Assembly (NCBI GenBank): GCA_964247055.1
Contig: OZ176050.1
Location: forward strand, 434,001-498,000
Direction of reading: 5' to 3'
DNA from: Paragordius varius
Taxonomy: Eukaryota; Nematomorpha
Length of the DNA stretch: 64,000 nt
The notes below the pieces were generated by a model that worked only from the letters and a program-made list of their open reading frames with translations, did no database searches and was not told the origin of the DNA. A program made the position numbers and the translations under genes. This document shows positions 1 to 11,002 of this stretch, in pieces. Positions within the stretch are counted from its first letter, which is position 1; every line of letters begins with the position of its first letter.

Positions 1-16
1 ATTTTAAAAATAAAAA
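1..16 (+). repeat. Partial monomer at left window edge
   Basis: The window opens in the last 16 bases of a monomer (the ATTTTAAAAATAAAAA tail). The array therefore extends upstream of the window. Confidence 0.95.
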
Positions 17-353
17 TGGCTACCTAAAATCCAAATTTGATCAGGTGATGTCACCATAATTTTTTTTGGGTAGCCCTATGGTAGTTCCATCATCACCCCA
101 AATATTTTCGAGATCGGAGTATAAATGTAATTTTTATAAATTTTTTAAATATTTATTTTATACGATTTTAAAAATAAAAATGGCTACCTTAAATCTAAAT
201 TTGATCAGGTGATGTCACCATAATTTTTTTTGGGTAGCCCTATGGTAGTTCCATCATCACCCCAAATATTTTCGAGATCGGACTATAAATGTAATTTTTA
301 TGAATTTTTTAAATATTTAAAAAATTTATTTTAAACGATTTTAAAAATAAAAA

Positions 354-511
354 TGGCTACCTAAAATCCAAATTTGATCAGGTGATGTCACCATAATATT
401 TTTTGGGTAGCCCTATGGTAGTTCCATCATCACCCCAAATATTGTCGAGATCGGATTATAAATGTAATTTTTATTTAAAAAATTTATTTTATACGATTTT
501 AAAAATAAAAA
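354..511 (+). repeat. Type G monomer, 15-bp deletion (158 bp)
   Basis: Marks are GTCACC, ATTGTCGAG and GGATTATAAATG. A 15-bp deletion after TTTTTAT removes the GAATTTTTT side of the A/T palindrome. The same deletion with the same linked marks recurs in the blocks starting at 5,662, 30,823, 32,359, 33,031, 37,682 and 38,354, always followed by type H. It is therefore one event that has been copied, and a good tracer of vocabulary 1. Confidence 0.9.
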
Positions 512-680
512 TGGCTACCTAAAATCCAAATTTGATCAGGTGATGTCACCATAATTTTTTTTGGGTAGCCCTATGGTACATCATCACCCCAAATATTTTC
601 GAGATCGGAGTATAAATGTAATTTTTATGAATTTTTTAAATATTTAAAAAATTTATTTTATACGATTTTAAAAATAAAAA
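512..680 (+). repeat. Type H monomer, 4-bp deletion (169 bp)
   Basis: The usual ATGGTAGTTCCATC reads ATGGTACATC, a 4-bp loss, and the ending is TTTTCGAG with GGAG. It follows type G here. In later copies it also has TAGCCTTATGG. The G-H pair is the most recognisable two-monomer signature of vocabulary 1. Confidence 0.9.
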
Positions 681-1179
681 TGGCTACCTAAAATCCAAAT
701 TTGATCAGGTGATGTCACCATAATTTTTTTTGGGTAGCCCTATGGTAGTTCCATCATCACCCCGAATACTTTGGGGATCGGACTATAAATGTAATTTTTA
801 TTTGAAAAATTTATTTTATACGATTTTAAAAATAAAAATGGCTACCTAAAATCCAAATTTGATCAGGTGATGTCACCATAATTTTTTTTGGGTAGCCCTA
901 TGGTAGTTCCATCATCACCCCAAATATTTTGGGGATCGGAGTATAAATGTAATTTTTATGAATTTTTAAAATATTTATTTATTTTATACGATTTTAAAAA
1001 TAAAAATGGCTACCTAAAATCCAAATTTGATCAGGTGATGTCACCATAATTTTTTTTGGGTAGCCCTATGGTAGTTCCATCATCACCCCGAATACTTTGG
1101 GGATCGGACTATAAATGTAATTTTTATGAATTTTTTAAATATTTAAAAAATTTATTTTATACGATTTTAAAAATAAAAA

Positions 1180-1695
1180 TGGCTACCTAAAATCCAAATT
1201 TGATCAGGTGATGTCGCCAAAATTTTTTTTGGGTAGCCCTATAGTAGTTCCATCATCACCATAAATATTTTGGGGATCGGAGTATAAATGTAATTTTTAT
1301 GAATTTTTTAAATATTTAAAAAATTTATTTTATACGATTTAAAAAATAAAAATGGCTACCTAAAATCCAAATTTGATCAGGTGATGTCACCATAATTTTT
1401 TTTGGGTAGCCCTATGGTAGTTCCATCATCTACCCAAATATTGTCGAGATCGGAGTATAAATGTAATTTTTTTGAATTTTTTAAATATTTAAAAAATTTA
1501 TTTTATACGATTTTAAAAATAAAAATGGCTACCTAAAATCCAAATTTGATCAGGTGATGTCGCCATAATTTTTTTTGGGTAGCCCTATGGTAGTTCCATC
1601 ATCACCCCGAATACTTTGGGGATCGGACTATAAATGTAATTTTTATGAATTTTTTAATTTAAAAAATTTATTTTATACGATTTTAAAAATAAAAA
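1180..1695 (+). repeat. 3-mer block, first copy
   Basis: Three monomers with rare marks run in order: CGCCAAAATT with CACCATAAATATTTTGGGG; CATCTACCCAAATATTGTCGAG with TTTTTTTGAATT; and CCGAATACTTTGGGG with a shortened TTTTTTAATTTAAAA tail. The same trio recurs at 3,072-3,585, 1,892 bp away, which is eleven monomers. The monomer after the trio differs in the two copies (GGCTGCC here, GCCATGATT with ACGTAG there), so the duplication ends at that point or has since been recombined. Confidence 0.85.
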
Positions 1696-3071
1696 TGGCT
1701 GCCTAAAATCCAAATTTGATCAGGTGATGTCGCCATAATTTTTTTGGGTAGCCCTATAGTAGTTCCATCATCACCCCAAATATTTTGGGGATCCGACTAT
1801 AAATGTAATTTTTATGAATTTTTTAAATATTTGAAAAATTTATTTTATACGATTTTAAAAATAAAAATGGCTACCTAAAATCCAAATTTGATCAGGTGAT
1901 GTCACCATAATTTTTTTTGGGTAGCCCTATGGTAGTTCCATCATCACCCCAAATATTTTCGAGATCGGAGTATAAATGTAATTTTTATAAATTTTTTAAA
2001 TATTTAAAAAATTTATTTTATACGATTTTAAAAATAAAAATGGCTACCTAAAATCCAAATTTGATCAGGTGATGTCGCCATAATTTTTTTTGGGTAGCCC
2101 TATGGTAGTTCCATCATCACCCCAAATATTTTCGAGATCGGAGTATAAATGTAATTTTTATGAATTTTTTAAATATTTAAAAAATTTATTTTATACGATT
2201 TTAAAAATAAAAATGGCTACCTAAAATCCAAATTTGATCAGGTGATGTCGCCATGATTTTTTTTGGGTAGCCCTATGGTAGTTCCATCATCACCCCAAAT
2301 ATTTTCGAGATCGGAGTATAAATATAATTTTTATGAATTTCTTAAATATTTAAAAAATTTATTTTATACGATTAAAATAAAAATGGCTACCTAAAATCCA
2401 AATTTGATCAGGTGATGTCGCCATAATTATTTTTGGGTAGCCCTATAGTAGTTCCATCATCACCTCAAATATTTTGGGGATCGGAGTATAAATGTAATTT
2501 TTATGAATTTTTTAAATATTTAAAAAATTATTTTATACGATTTTAAAAATAAAAATGGCTACCTAAAATCCAAATTTGATCAGGTGATGTCACTATAATT
2601 TTTTTTGGGTAGCCCTATGGTAGTTCCATCATCACCCCAAATATTGTTGAGATCGGAGTATAAATGTAATTTTTATGAATTTTTTAAATATTTAAAAAAT
2701 TTATTTTATACGATATTAAAAATAAAAATGGCTACCTAAAATCCAAATTTGATCAGGTGATGTCGCCATAATTTTTTTTGCGTAGCCCTATGGTTGTTCC
2801 ATCACCCCAAATATTTTCGAGATCGGAGTATAAATGTAATTTTTATGAATTTTCTAAATATTTAAAAAATTTATTTTATACGATATTAAAAATAAAAATG
2901 GCTACCTAAAATCCAAATTTGATCAGGTGATGTCACCATAATTTTTTTTGGGTAGCCCTATGGTAGTTCCATCATCACCCCAAATATTTTCGAGATCGGA
3001 GTATAAATGTAATTTTTATGAATTTTTTAAATATTTAAAAAATTTATTTTATACGATTTTAAAAATAAAAA

Positions 3072-3585
3072 TGGCTACCTAAAATCCAAATTTGATCAGG
3101 TGATGTCGCCAAAATTTTTTTTGTAGCCCTATAGTAGTTCCATCATCACCATAAATATTTTGGGGATCGGAGTATAAATGTAATTTTTATGAATTTTTTA
3201 AATATTTAAAAAATTTATTTTATACGATTTTAAAAATAAAAATGGCTACCTAAAATCCAAATTTGATCAGGTGATGTCACCATAATTTTTTTTGGGTAGC
3301 CCTATGGTAGTTCCATCATCTACCCAAATATTGTCGAGATCGGAGTATAAATGTAATTTTTTTGAATTTTTTAAATATTTAAAAAATTTATTTTATACGA
3401 TTTTAAAAATAAAAATGGCTACCTAAAATCCAAATTTGATCAGGTGATGTCGCCATAATTTTTTTTGGGTAGCCCTATGGTAGTTCCATCATCACCCCGA
3501 ATACTTTGGGGATCGGACTATAAATGTAATTTTTATGAATTTTTTAATTTAAAAAATTTATTTTATACGATTTTAAAAATAAAAA
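3072..3585 (+). repeat. 3-mer block, second copy
   Basis: This is the partner of 1,180-1,695 and carries the same rare marks. It differs by a 2-bp shortening near TTTTTTTTGTAGCCC. The eleven-monomer spacing matches one full vocabulary 1 cycle (F G H I J K E A B C D). Confidence 0.85.
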
Positions 3586-3932
3586 TGGCTACCTAAAATC
3601 CAAATTTGATCAGGTGATGTCGCCATGATTTTTTTTACGTAGCCCTATGGTAGTTCCATCATCACCCCAAATATTTTGGGGATCGGACTATAAATGTAAT
3701 TTTTATGAATTTTTCAAATATTTGAAAAATTTATTTTATACGATTTTAAAAATAAAAATGGCTACCTAAAATCCAAATTTGATCAGGTGATGTCACCATA
3801 ATTTTTTTTGGGTAGCCCTATGGTAGTTCCATCATCACCCCAAATATTTTCGAGATCGGAGTATAAATGTAATTTTTATGAATTTTTTAAATATTTAAAA
3901 AATTTATTTTATACGATTTTAAAAATAAAAAT

Positions 3933-4012
3933 GGCTACCTAAAATCCAAATTTGATCAGGTGATGTCACCATAATTTTTTTTGGGTAGCCCTATGGTAGT
4001 TCCATCATCACC
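3933..4012 (+). other. Two interleaved 7-bp inverted repeats
   Basis: GGCTACC (3933-3939) is complementary to GGTAGCC (3984-3990), and GGTGATG (3959-3965) is complementary to CATCACC (4006-4012). The arms alternate (a, b, a', b'), so in RNA they would form a pseudoknot-like pair rather than nested hairpins. Both pairs are present in most monomers. Type changes hit single arms (GGCTCCC in Q, GCCTACC in U, TAGCTCT in S and T, CATAACC in Y and Z) without compensation, which argues against strict selection on pairing. Confidence 0.65.
3953..3970 (+). other. Conserved TGATCA core and GGTGA-TG-TCACC dyad
   Basis: TGATCAGGTGATGTC is among the least variable stretches of the monomer. GGTGA and TCACC are perfect complements around TG, making a 12-bp interrupted palindrome in monomers with GTCACC. 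Monomers with GTCGCC, GTCCCC or GTCGAC break one arm. TGATCA is lost where the sequence reads AATTCGATC (type P). The conservation could mark a protein-binding site, but that is inference; it may simply reflect recent common ancestry. Confidence 0.7.
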
Positions 4013-4027
4013 CCAAATATTTTGGGG
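4011..4027 (+). other. 17-bp dyad CCCCAAATATTTTGGGG
   Basis: A 7-bp stem (CCCCAAA with TTTGGGG) is separated by TAT. It is perfect in monomers of the TTTTGGGG kind. It is weakened in the CCGAATACTTTGGGG and CCCCTAAT kinds, and the GC part is lost in the TTTTCGAG and TTTTTGAG kinds. The ending is linked to a downstream base: GGGG almost always precedes GGAC, and CGAG usually precedes GGAG. Confidence 0.75.
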
Positions 4028-4053
4028 ATCGGACTATAAATGTAATTTTTATG

Positions 4054-4077
4054 AATTTTTTAAATATTTAAAAAATT
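4054..4077 (+). other. Perfect 24-bp A/T palindrome
   Basis: The bases from 4054 to 4077 equal their own reverse complement. The inner 20 bases read TTTTTTAAATATTTAAAAAA, flanked by AA on the left and TT on the right. Most monomers carry it unchanged. It is broken on one arm in types Q (GAATTTATT), D (TTTTCTAAAT), I (TATGTAAAA), B (TTTGAAAA) and the TTTTTAAAAT form, and the left arm is deleted in type G. No compensating change on the other arm was seen. Cruciform or strongly bent DNA is plausible but not shown. Confidence 0.85.
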
Positions 4078-4796
4078 TATTTTATACGATTTTAAAAATA
4101 AAAATGGCTACCTAAAATCCAAATTTGATCAGGTGATGTCGCCATAATTTTTTTTGGGTAGCCCTATGGTAGTTCCATCATCACCCCGAATACTTTGGGG
4201 ATCGGACTATAAATGTAATTTTTATGAATTTTTTAAATATTTAAAAAATTTATTTTATACGATTTTAAAAATAAAAATGGCTACCTAAAATCCAAATTTG
4301 ATCAGGTGATGTCGCCATAATTTTTTTTGGGTAGCCCTATAGTAGTTCCATCATCACCCCAAATATTTTGGGGATCGGACTATAAATGTAATTTTTATGA
4401 ATTTTTTAAATATTTGAAAAATTAATTTTATACGATTTTAAAAATAAAAATGGCTACCTAAAATCCAAATTTGATCAGGTGATGTCACCATAATTTTTTT
4501 TGCGTAGCCCTATGGTTGTTCCATCATCACCCCAAATATTTTGGGGATCGGAGTATAAATGTAATTTTTATGAATTTTTTAAATATTTAAAAAATTTATT
4601 TTATACGATATTAAAAATAAAAATGGCTACCTAAAATCCAAATTTGATCAGGTGATGTCGCCATAATTTTTTTTGCGTAGCCCTATGGTTGTTCCATCAT
4701 CACCCCAAATATTTTCGAGATCGGAGTATAAATGTAATTTTTATGAATTTTCTAAATATTTAAAAAATTTATTTTATACGATTTTAAAAATAAAAA

Positions 4797-5661
4797 TGGC
4801 TACCTAAAATCCAAATTTGATCAGGTGATGTCACCATAATTTTTTTTGGGTAGCCCTATGGTAGTTCCATCATCACCCCAAATATTTTGGGGATCGGACT
4901 ATAAATGTAATTTTTATGAATTTTTTAAATATTTAAAAAATTTATTTTATACGATTTTAAAAATAAAAATGGCTACCTAAAATCCAAATTTGATCAGGTG
5001 ATGTCGCCATAATTTTTTTTGGGTAGCCCTATGGTAGTTCCATCATCACCCCGAATACTTTAGGGATCGGACTATAAATGTAATTTTTATGAATTTTTTA
5101 AATATTTAAAAAATTTATTTTATACGATTTTAAAAATAAAAATGGCTACCTAAAATCCAAATTTGATCAGGTGATGTCGCCATAATTTTTTTTGGGTAGC
5201 CCTATAGTAGTTCCATCATCACCCCAAATATTTTGGGGATCGGACTATAAATGTAATTTTTATGAATTTTTTAAATATTTGAAAAATTAATTTTATACGA
5301 TTTTAAAAATAAAAATGGCTACCTAAAATCCAAATTTGATCAGGTGATGTCACCATAATTTTTTTTGCGTAGCCCTATGGTTGTTCCATCATCACCCCAA
5401 ATATTTTGGGGATCGGAGTATAAATGTAATTTTTATGAATTTTTTAAATATTTAAAAAATTTATTTTATACGATATTAAAAATAAAAATGGCTACCTAAA
5501 ATCCAAATTTGATCAGGTGATGTCGCCATAATTTTTTTTGCGTAGCCCTATGGTTGTTCCATCATCACCCCAAATATTTTCGAGATCGGAGTATAAATGT
5601 AATTTTTATGAATTTTCTAAATATTTAAAAAATTTATTTTATACGATATTAAAAATAAAAA
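4797..5661 (+). repeat. 5-mer HOR (E-A-B-C-D), copy 2, 865 bp
   Basis: A tandem second copy of the unit at 3,932. Two differences were noticed: ACTTTAGGG instead of ACTTTGGGG in A, and the D monomer ends GATATT rather than GATTTT. The last change marks the return to the sequence that normally follows D, so the duplication boundary lies near 4,780 and 5,645. Confidence 0.9.
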
Positions 5662-7198
5662 TGGCTACCTAAAATCCAAATTTGATCAGGTGATGTCACC
5701 ATAATTTTTTTTGGGTAGCCCTATGGTAGTTCCATCATCACCCCAAATATTTTCGAGATCGGAGTATAAATGTAATTTTTATGAATTTTTTAAATATTTA
5801 AAAAATTTATTTTATACGATTTTAAAAATAAAAATGGCTACCTAAAATCCAAATTTGATCAGGTGATGTCACCATAATTTTTTTTGGGTAGCCCTATGGT
5901 AGTTCCATCATCACCCCAAATATTGTCGAGATCGGATTATAAATGTAATTTTTATTTAAAAAATTTATTTTATACGATTTTAAAAATAAAAATGGCTACC
6001 TAAAATCCAAATTTGATCAGGTGATGTCACCATAATTTTTTTTGGGTAACCTTATGGTACATCATCACCCCAAATATTTTCGAGATCGGAGTATAAATGT
6101 AATTTTTATGAATTTTTTAAATATTTAAAAAATTTATTTTATACGATTTTAAAAATAAAAATGGCTACCTAAAATCCAAATTTGATCAGGTGATGTCACC
6201 ATAATTTTTTTTGGGTAGCCCTATGGTAGTTCCATCATCACCCCAAATATTTTGGGGATCGGACTATAAATGTAATTTTTATGAATTTTTTAAATATGTA
6301 AAAAATTTATTTTATACGATTTGAAAAATAAAAATGGCTACCTAAAATCCAAATTTGATCAGGTGATGTCGCCATGATTTTTTTTACGTAGCCCTATGGT
6401 AGTTCCATCATCACCCCAAATATTTTGGGGATCGGACTATAAATGTAATTTTTATGAATTTTTTAAATATTTAAAAAATTTATTTTATACGATTTTAAAA
6501 ATAAAAATGGCTACCTAAAATCTAAATTTGATCAGGTGATGTCACCATAATTTTTTTTGGTAGCCCTATGGTAGTTCCATCATCACCCCAAATATTTTCG
6601 AGATCGGAGTATAAATGTAATTTTTATGAATTTTTTAAATATTTAAAAAATTTATTTTATACGATTTTAAAAATAAAAATGGCTACCTAAAATCCAAATT
6701 TGATCAGGTGATGTCACCATAATTTTTTTTGGGTAGCCCTATGGTAGTTCCATCATCACCCCAAATATTTTGGGGATCGGACTATAAATGTAATTTTTAT
6801 GAATTTTTTTAATATTTAAAAAATTTATTTTATACGATTTTAAAAATAAAAATGGCTACCTAAAATCCAAATTTGATCAGGTGATGTCGCCATAATTTTT
6901 TTTGGGTAGCCCTATGGTAGTTCCATCATCACCCCGAATACTTTGGGGATCGGACTATAAATGTAATTTTTATGAATTTTTTAAATATTTAAAAAATTTA
7001 TTTTATACGATTTTAAAAATAAAAATGGCTACCTAAAATCCAAATTTGATCAGGTGATGTCGCCATAATTTTTTTTGGGTAGCCCTATAGTAGTTCCATC
7101 ATCACCCCAAATATTTTGGGGATCGGACTATAAATGTAATTTTTATGAATTTTTTAAATATTTGAAAAATTTATTTTATACGATTTTAAAAATAAAAA
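5662..7198 (+). repeat. F-G-H-I-J-K-E-A-B block, copy 1
   Basis: Nine monomers. F is GTCACC with TTTTCGAG. G and H are the deletion types. I (6162-6334) is TTTTGGGG with TATGTAAAA. J (6335-6507) is preceded by GATTTGAAAA and has GCCATGATT and ACGTAG. K (6508-6679) is TCTAAATTTG with a shortened TTGGTAG. E, A and B follow. The same order recurs at 33,031-34,568 and 38,354-39,891, and the first six monomers at 30,823-31,839. After 7,198 a C-like monomer follows and the order then departs from the others. Confidence 0.9.
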
Positions 7199-8234
7199 TG
7201 GCTACCTAAAATCCAAATTTGATCAGGTGATGTCGCCATAATTTTTTTGGGTAGCCCTATGGTTGTTCCATCATCACCCCAAATATTTTGGGGATCGGAG
7301 TATAAATGTAATTTTTATGAATTTTTTAAATATTTAAAAAATTTATTTTATACGATATTAAAAATAAAAATGGCTACCTAAAATCCAAATTTGATCAGGT
7401 GATGTCACCATAATTTTTTTTGGGTAGCCCTATGGTAGTTCCATCATCACCCCAAATATTGTCGAGATCGGAGTATAAATGTAATTTTTTTGAATTTTTT
7501 AAATATTTAAAAAATTTATTTTATACGATTTTAAAAATAAAAATGGCTACCTAAAATCCAAATTTGATCAGGTGATGTCACCATAATTTTTTTTGGGTAG
7601 CCCGATGGTAGTTCCATCATCACCCCAAATATTTTCGAGATCGGAGTATAAATGTAATTTTTATGAATTTTTTAAATATTTAAAAAATTTATTTTATACG
7701 ATTTTAAAAATAAAAATGGCTACCTAAAATCCAAATTTGATCAGGTGATGTCACCATATTTTTTTTTGGGTAGCCCTATGGTAGTTCCATCATCACCCCG
7801 AATACTTTGGGGATCGGACTATAAATGTAATTTTTTTGAATTTTTTAAATATTTAAAAAATTTATTTTATACGATTTTAAAAATAAAAATGGCTACCTAA
7901 AATCCAAATTTGATCAGGTGATGTCGCCATAATTTTTTTTGGGTAGCCCTATGGTAGTTCCATCATCACCCCAAATATTTTGGGGATCGGACTATAAATG
8001 TAATTTTTATGAATTTTTTAAATATTTAAAAAATTTATTTTATACGATTTTAAAAATAAAAATGGCTACCTAAAATTTAAATTTAATCAGGTGATGTTAC
8101 ATAATTTTTTTTGGGTAGCCCTATGGTAGTTCCATCATCACCCCAAATATTTTGGGGATCGGACTATAAATGTAATTTTTATGAATTTTTTAAATATTTA
8201 AAAAATTTATTTTATACGATTTTAAAAATAAAAA

Positions 8235-8925
8235 TGGCTACCTAAAATCCAAATTTGATCAGGTGATGTCACTATAATTTTTTTGGGTAGCCCTATGGTA
8301 GTTCCATCATCACCTCAAATATTTTGGGGATCGGACTATAAATGTAATTTTTATGAATTTTTTAAATATTTAAAAAATTTATTTTATACGATTTTAAAAA
8401 TAAAAATGGCTACCTAAAATCCAAATTTGATCAGGTGATGTCACCATAATTTTTTTTGGGTAGCCTTATGGTAGTTCCATCATCACCCCAAATATTTTCG
8501 AGATCGGAGTATAAATGTAATTTTTATGAATTTTTTAAATATTTAAAAAATTTATTTTATACGATTTTAAAAATAAAAATGGCTACCTAAAATCCAAATT
8601 TGATCAGGTGATGTCGCCATAATTTTTTTTGGGTAGCCCTAGAGTAGTTCCATCATCACCCCAAATATTTTTGAGATCGGAGTATAAATGTAATTTTTAT
8701 GAATTTTTTAAATATTTAAAAAATTTATTTTATACGATTTTAAAAATAAAAATGGCTACCTAAAATCCAAATTTGATCAGGTGATGTCACCATAATTTTT
8801 ATTGGGTAGCCCTATGGTAGTTCCATCATCACCCCAAATATTGTCGAGATCGGAGTATAAATGTAATTTTTATGAATTTTTTAAATATTTAAAAAATTTA
8901 TTATATACGATTTTAAAAATAAAAA
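8235..8925 (+). repeat. 4-mer interval started by a GTCACT monomer
   Basis: A monomer with GTCACTATAA, a T7 tract and CACCTCAAATATTTTGGGG starts at 8,235 and recurs at 8,926, 691 bp on. The intervening monomers carry TTTTCGAG, TAGAGTAG with TTTTTGAG, and ATTGTCGAG. Only the first monomer is clearly repeated, so this is the edge of a 4-mer duplication rather than a sustained HOR. Confidence 0.65.
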
Positions 8926-9616
8926 TGGCTACCTAAAATCCAAATTTGATCAGGTGATGTCACTATAATTTTTTTGGGTAGCCCTATGGTAGTTCCATCA
9001 TCACCTCAAATATTTTGGGGATCGGACTATAAATGTAATTTTTATGAATTTTTTAAATATTTAAAAAATTTATTTTATACGATTTTAAAAATAAAAATGG
9101 CTACCTAAAATCCAAATTTGATCAGGTGATGTCACCATAATTTTTTTTGGGTAGCCCTATGGTAGTTCCATCATCACCCCAAATATTTTAGAGATCGAAG
9201 TATAAATGTAATTTTTATGAATTTTTTAAATATTTAAAAAATTTATTTTATACGATTTTAAAAATAAAAATGCCTACCTAAAATCCAAATTTGATCAGGT
9301 GATGTCGCCATAATTTTTTTTGGGTAGCCCTATCGTAGTTCCATCATCACCCCGAATACTTTGGGGATCGGACTATAAATGTAATTTTTATGAATTTTTT
9401 AAATATTTAAAAAATTTATTTTATACGATTTTAAAAATAAAAATGGCTACCTAAAATCCAAATTCGATCAGGTGATGTCGCCATAATTTTTTTTGAGTAG
9501 CCCTATGGTAGTTCCATCATCACCCCGAATACTTTGGGGATCGGACTATAAATGTAATTTTTATGAATTTTTTAAATATTTAAAAAATTTATTTTATACG
9601 ATTTTAAAAATAAAAA

Positions 9617-10309
9617 TGGCTACCTAAAATCCAAATTTGATCAGGTGATGTCGCCATAATTTTTTTTGGGTAGCCCTATAGTAGTTCCATCATCACCCCA
9701 AATATTTTCGAGATCGGAGTATAAATGTAATTTTTATGAATTTTTTAAATATTTAAAAAATTTATTTTATACGATTTTAAAAATAAAAATGGCTCCCTAA
9801 AATCCAAATTTGATCAGGTGATGTCGCCATAAATTTTTTTTGGGTAGCCCTATGGTAGTTCCATCATCACCCCAAATATTTTCGAGATCGGAGTATTAAT
9901 GTAATTTTTATGAATTTATTAAATATTTAAAAAATTTATTTTATACGATTTTAAAAATAAAAATGGCTACCTAAAATCCAAATTTGATCCAATGATGTCA
10001 CCATAATTTTTTTTGGGTAGCCCTATGGTAGTTCCATCATCACCCCAAATATTTTCGAGATCGGAGTATAAATGTAATTTTTATGAATTTTTTAAATATT
10101 TAAAAAATTTATTTTATACGATTTTAAAAATAAAAATGGCTACCTAAAATCCAAATTTGATCAGGTGATGTCGCCATAATTTTTTTTGAGTAGCTCTATG
10201 GTAGTTCCATCATCACCCCGAATACTTTGGGGATCGGACTATAAATGTAATTTTTATGAATTTTTTAAATATTTAAAAAATTTATTTTATACGATTTTAA
10301 AAATAAAAA
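9617..10309 (+). repeat. 4-mer HOR (V-Q-R-S), copy 1, 693 bp
   Basis: V is ATAGTAG with TTTTCGAG and GGAG. Q starts GGCTCCC and has CATAAATTT, GTATTAATG and GAATTTATT. R is GTCACC with TTTTCGAG. S is GAGTAGCTCT with CCGAATACTTTGGGG. R here reads GATCCAATGATG instead of GATCAGGTGATG, a cluster of changes absent from the next copy. Confidence 0.9.
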
Positions 10310-11002
10310 TGGCTACCTAAAATCCAAATTTGATCAGGTGATGTCGCCATAATTTTTTTTGGGTAGCCCTATAGTAGTTCCATCATCACCCCAAATATTT
10401 TCGAGATCGGAGTATAAATGTAATTTTTATGAATTTTTTAAATATTTAAAAAATTTATTTTATACGATTTTAAAAATAAAAATGGCTCCCTAAAATCCAA
10501 ATTTGATCAGGTGATGTCGCCATAAATTTTTTTTGGGTAGCCCTATGGTAGTTCCATCATCACCCCAAATATTTTCGAGATCGGAGTATTAATGTAATTT
10601 TTATGAATTTATTAAATATTTAAAAAATTTATTTTATACGATTTTAAAAATAAAAATGGCTACCTAAAATCCAAATTTGATCAGGTGATGTCACCATAAT
10701 TTTTTTTGGGTAGCCCTATGGTAGTTCCATCATCACCCCAAATATTTTCGAGATCGGAGTATAAATGTAATTTTTATGAATTTTTTAAATATTTAAAAAA
10801 TTTATTTTATACGATTTTAAAAATAAAAATGGCTACCTAAAATCCAAATTTGATCAGGTGATGTCGCCATAATTTTTTTTGAGTAGCTCTATGGTAGTTC
10901 CATCATCACCCCGAATACTTTGGGGATCGGACTATAAATGTAATTTTTATGAATTTTTTAAATATTTAAAAAATTTATTTTATACGATTTTAAAAATAAA
11001 AA
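10310..11002 (+). repeat. 4-mer HOR (V-Q-R-S), copy 2, 693 bp
   Basis: A tandem second copy of the unit at 9,617, identical by eye except for the GATCCAATGATG cluster found only in copy 1. T and U follow. Confidence 0.9.

Larger units (their letters stand above)
3932..4104 (+). repeat. Reference monomer (type E, 173 bp)
   Basis: This full-length monomer carries every internal motif in intact form, so it is used here as the reference. In order it has GGCTACC (3933-3939), TGATCA (3953-3958), the GGTGATGTCACC dyad (3959-3970), a T8 tract (3975-3982), GGTAGCC (3984-3990), CATCACC (4006-4012), the CCCC...GGGG dyad (4011-4027), TATAAATG (4035-4042), a 24-bp A/T palindrome (4054-4077) and AATAAA (4097-4102). 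The GC-rich half lies in the first 100 bases and the rest is almost pure A/T. Type E is GTCACC, TTTTGGGG and GGAC. Confidence 0.95.
3932..4796 (+). repeat. 5-mer HOR (E-A-B-C-D), copy 1, 865 bp
   Basis: Five 173-bp monomers. E is GTCACC with TTTTGGGG and GGAC. A (4105-4277) is GTCGCC with CCGAATACTTTGGGG. B (4278-4450) is ATAGTAG with a TATTTGAAAAATTAATTTT tail. C (4451-4623) is GCGTAG, GGTTG and GGGG with GGAG. D (4624-4796) is GCGTAG, GGTTG, TTTTCGAG and TTTTCTAAAT. The unit is followed directly by a second copy. Confidence 0.92.
1..9097 (+). repeat. Zone 1: vocabulary 1 monomers, GTCACC-rich
   Basis: This zone mixes types A-K and relatives. GTCACC monomers are frequent, and the marks GCGTAG, GGTTG, GATATT, TTTTCTAAAT and TATTTGAAAA are found here. 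It holds a separated 3-mer duplication, a 5-mer tandem HOR and the F-to-B nine-monomer block, each listed separately. Length variation is high: the first full monomer (17-180) is only 164 bp, and several are 158 bp. A monomer at 8,063-8,234 is unusually diverged in its first half (AAATTTAAATTTAATC and GATGTTACAT). Confidence 0.85.

Noticed and set aside
2120-2150. CENP-B box (TTCG....A..CGGG) at TTTTCGAGATCGGAG
   Set aside because: TTCG and CGG are present, but the spacing is four bases rather than seven and the final G is missing, so the motif does not match.
4011-4027. CCCCAAATATTTTGGGG followed by GATC as a rho-independent terminator
   Set aside because: The stem is short and interrupted by A/T, there is no T run directly after it, and the context is eukaryotic satellite DNA.
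4035-4042. TATAAATG as a TATA box in every monomer
   Set aside because: The match is expected in a sequence of about 73% A/T, and no initiator or downstream gene accompanies it. Transcription of the satellite cannot be judged from sequence.
4097-4102. AATAAA as a polyadenylation signal
   Set aside because: It sits in an A-rich monomer junction and recurs every 173 bp. Nothing suggests that it ends a transcript.
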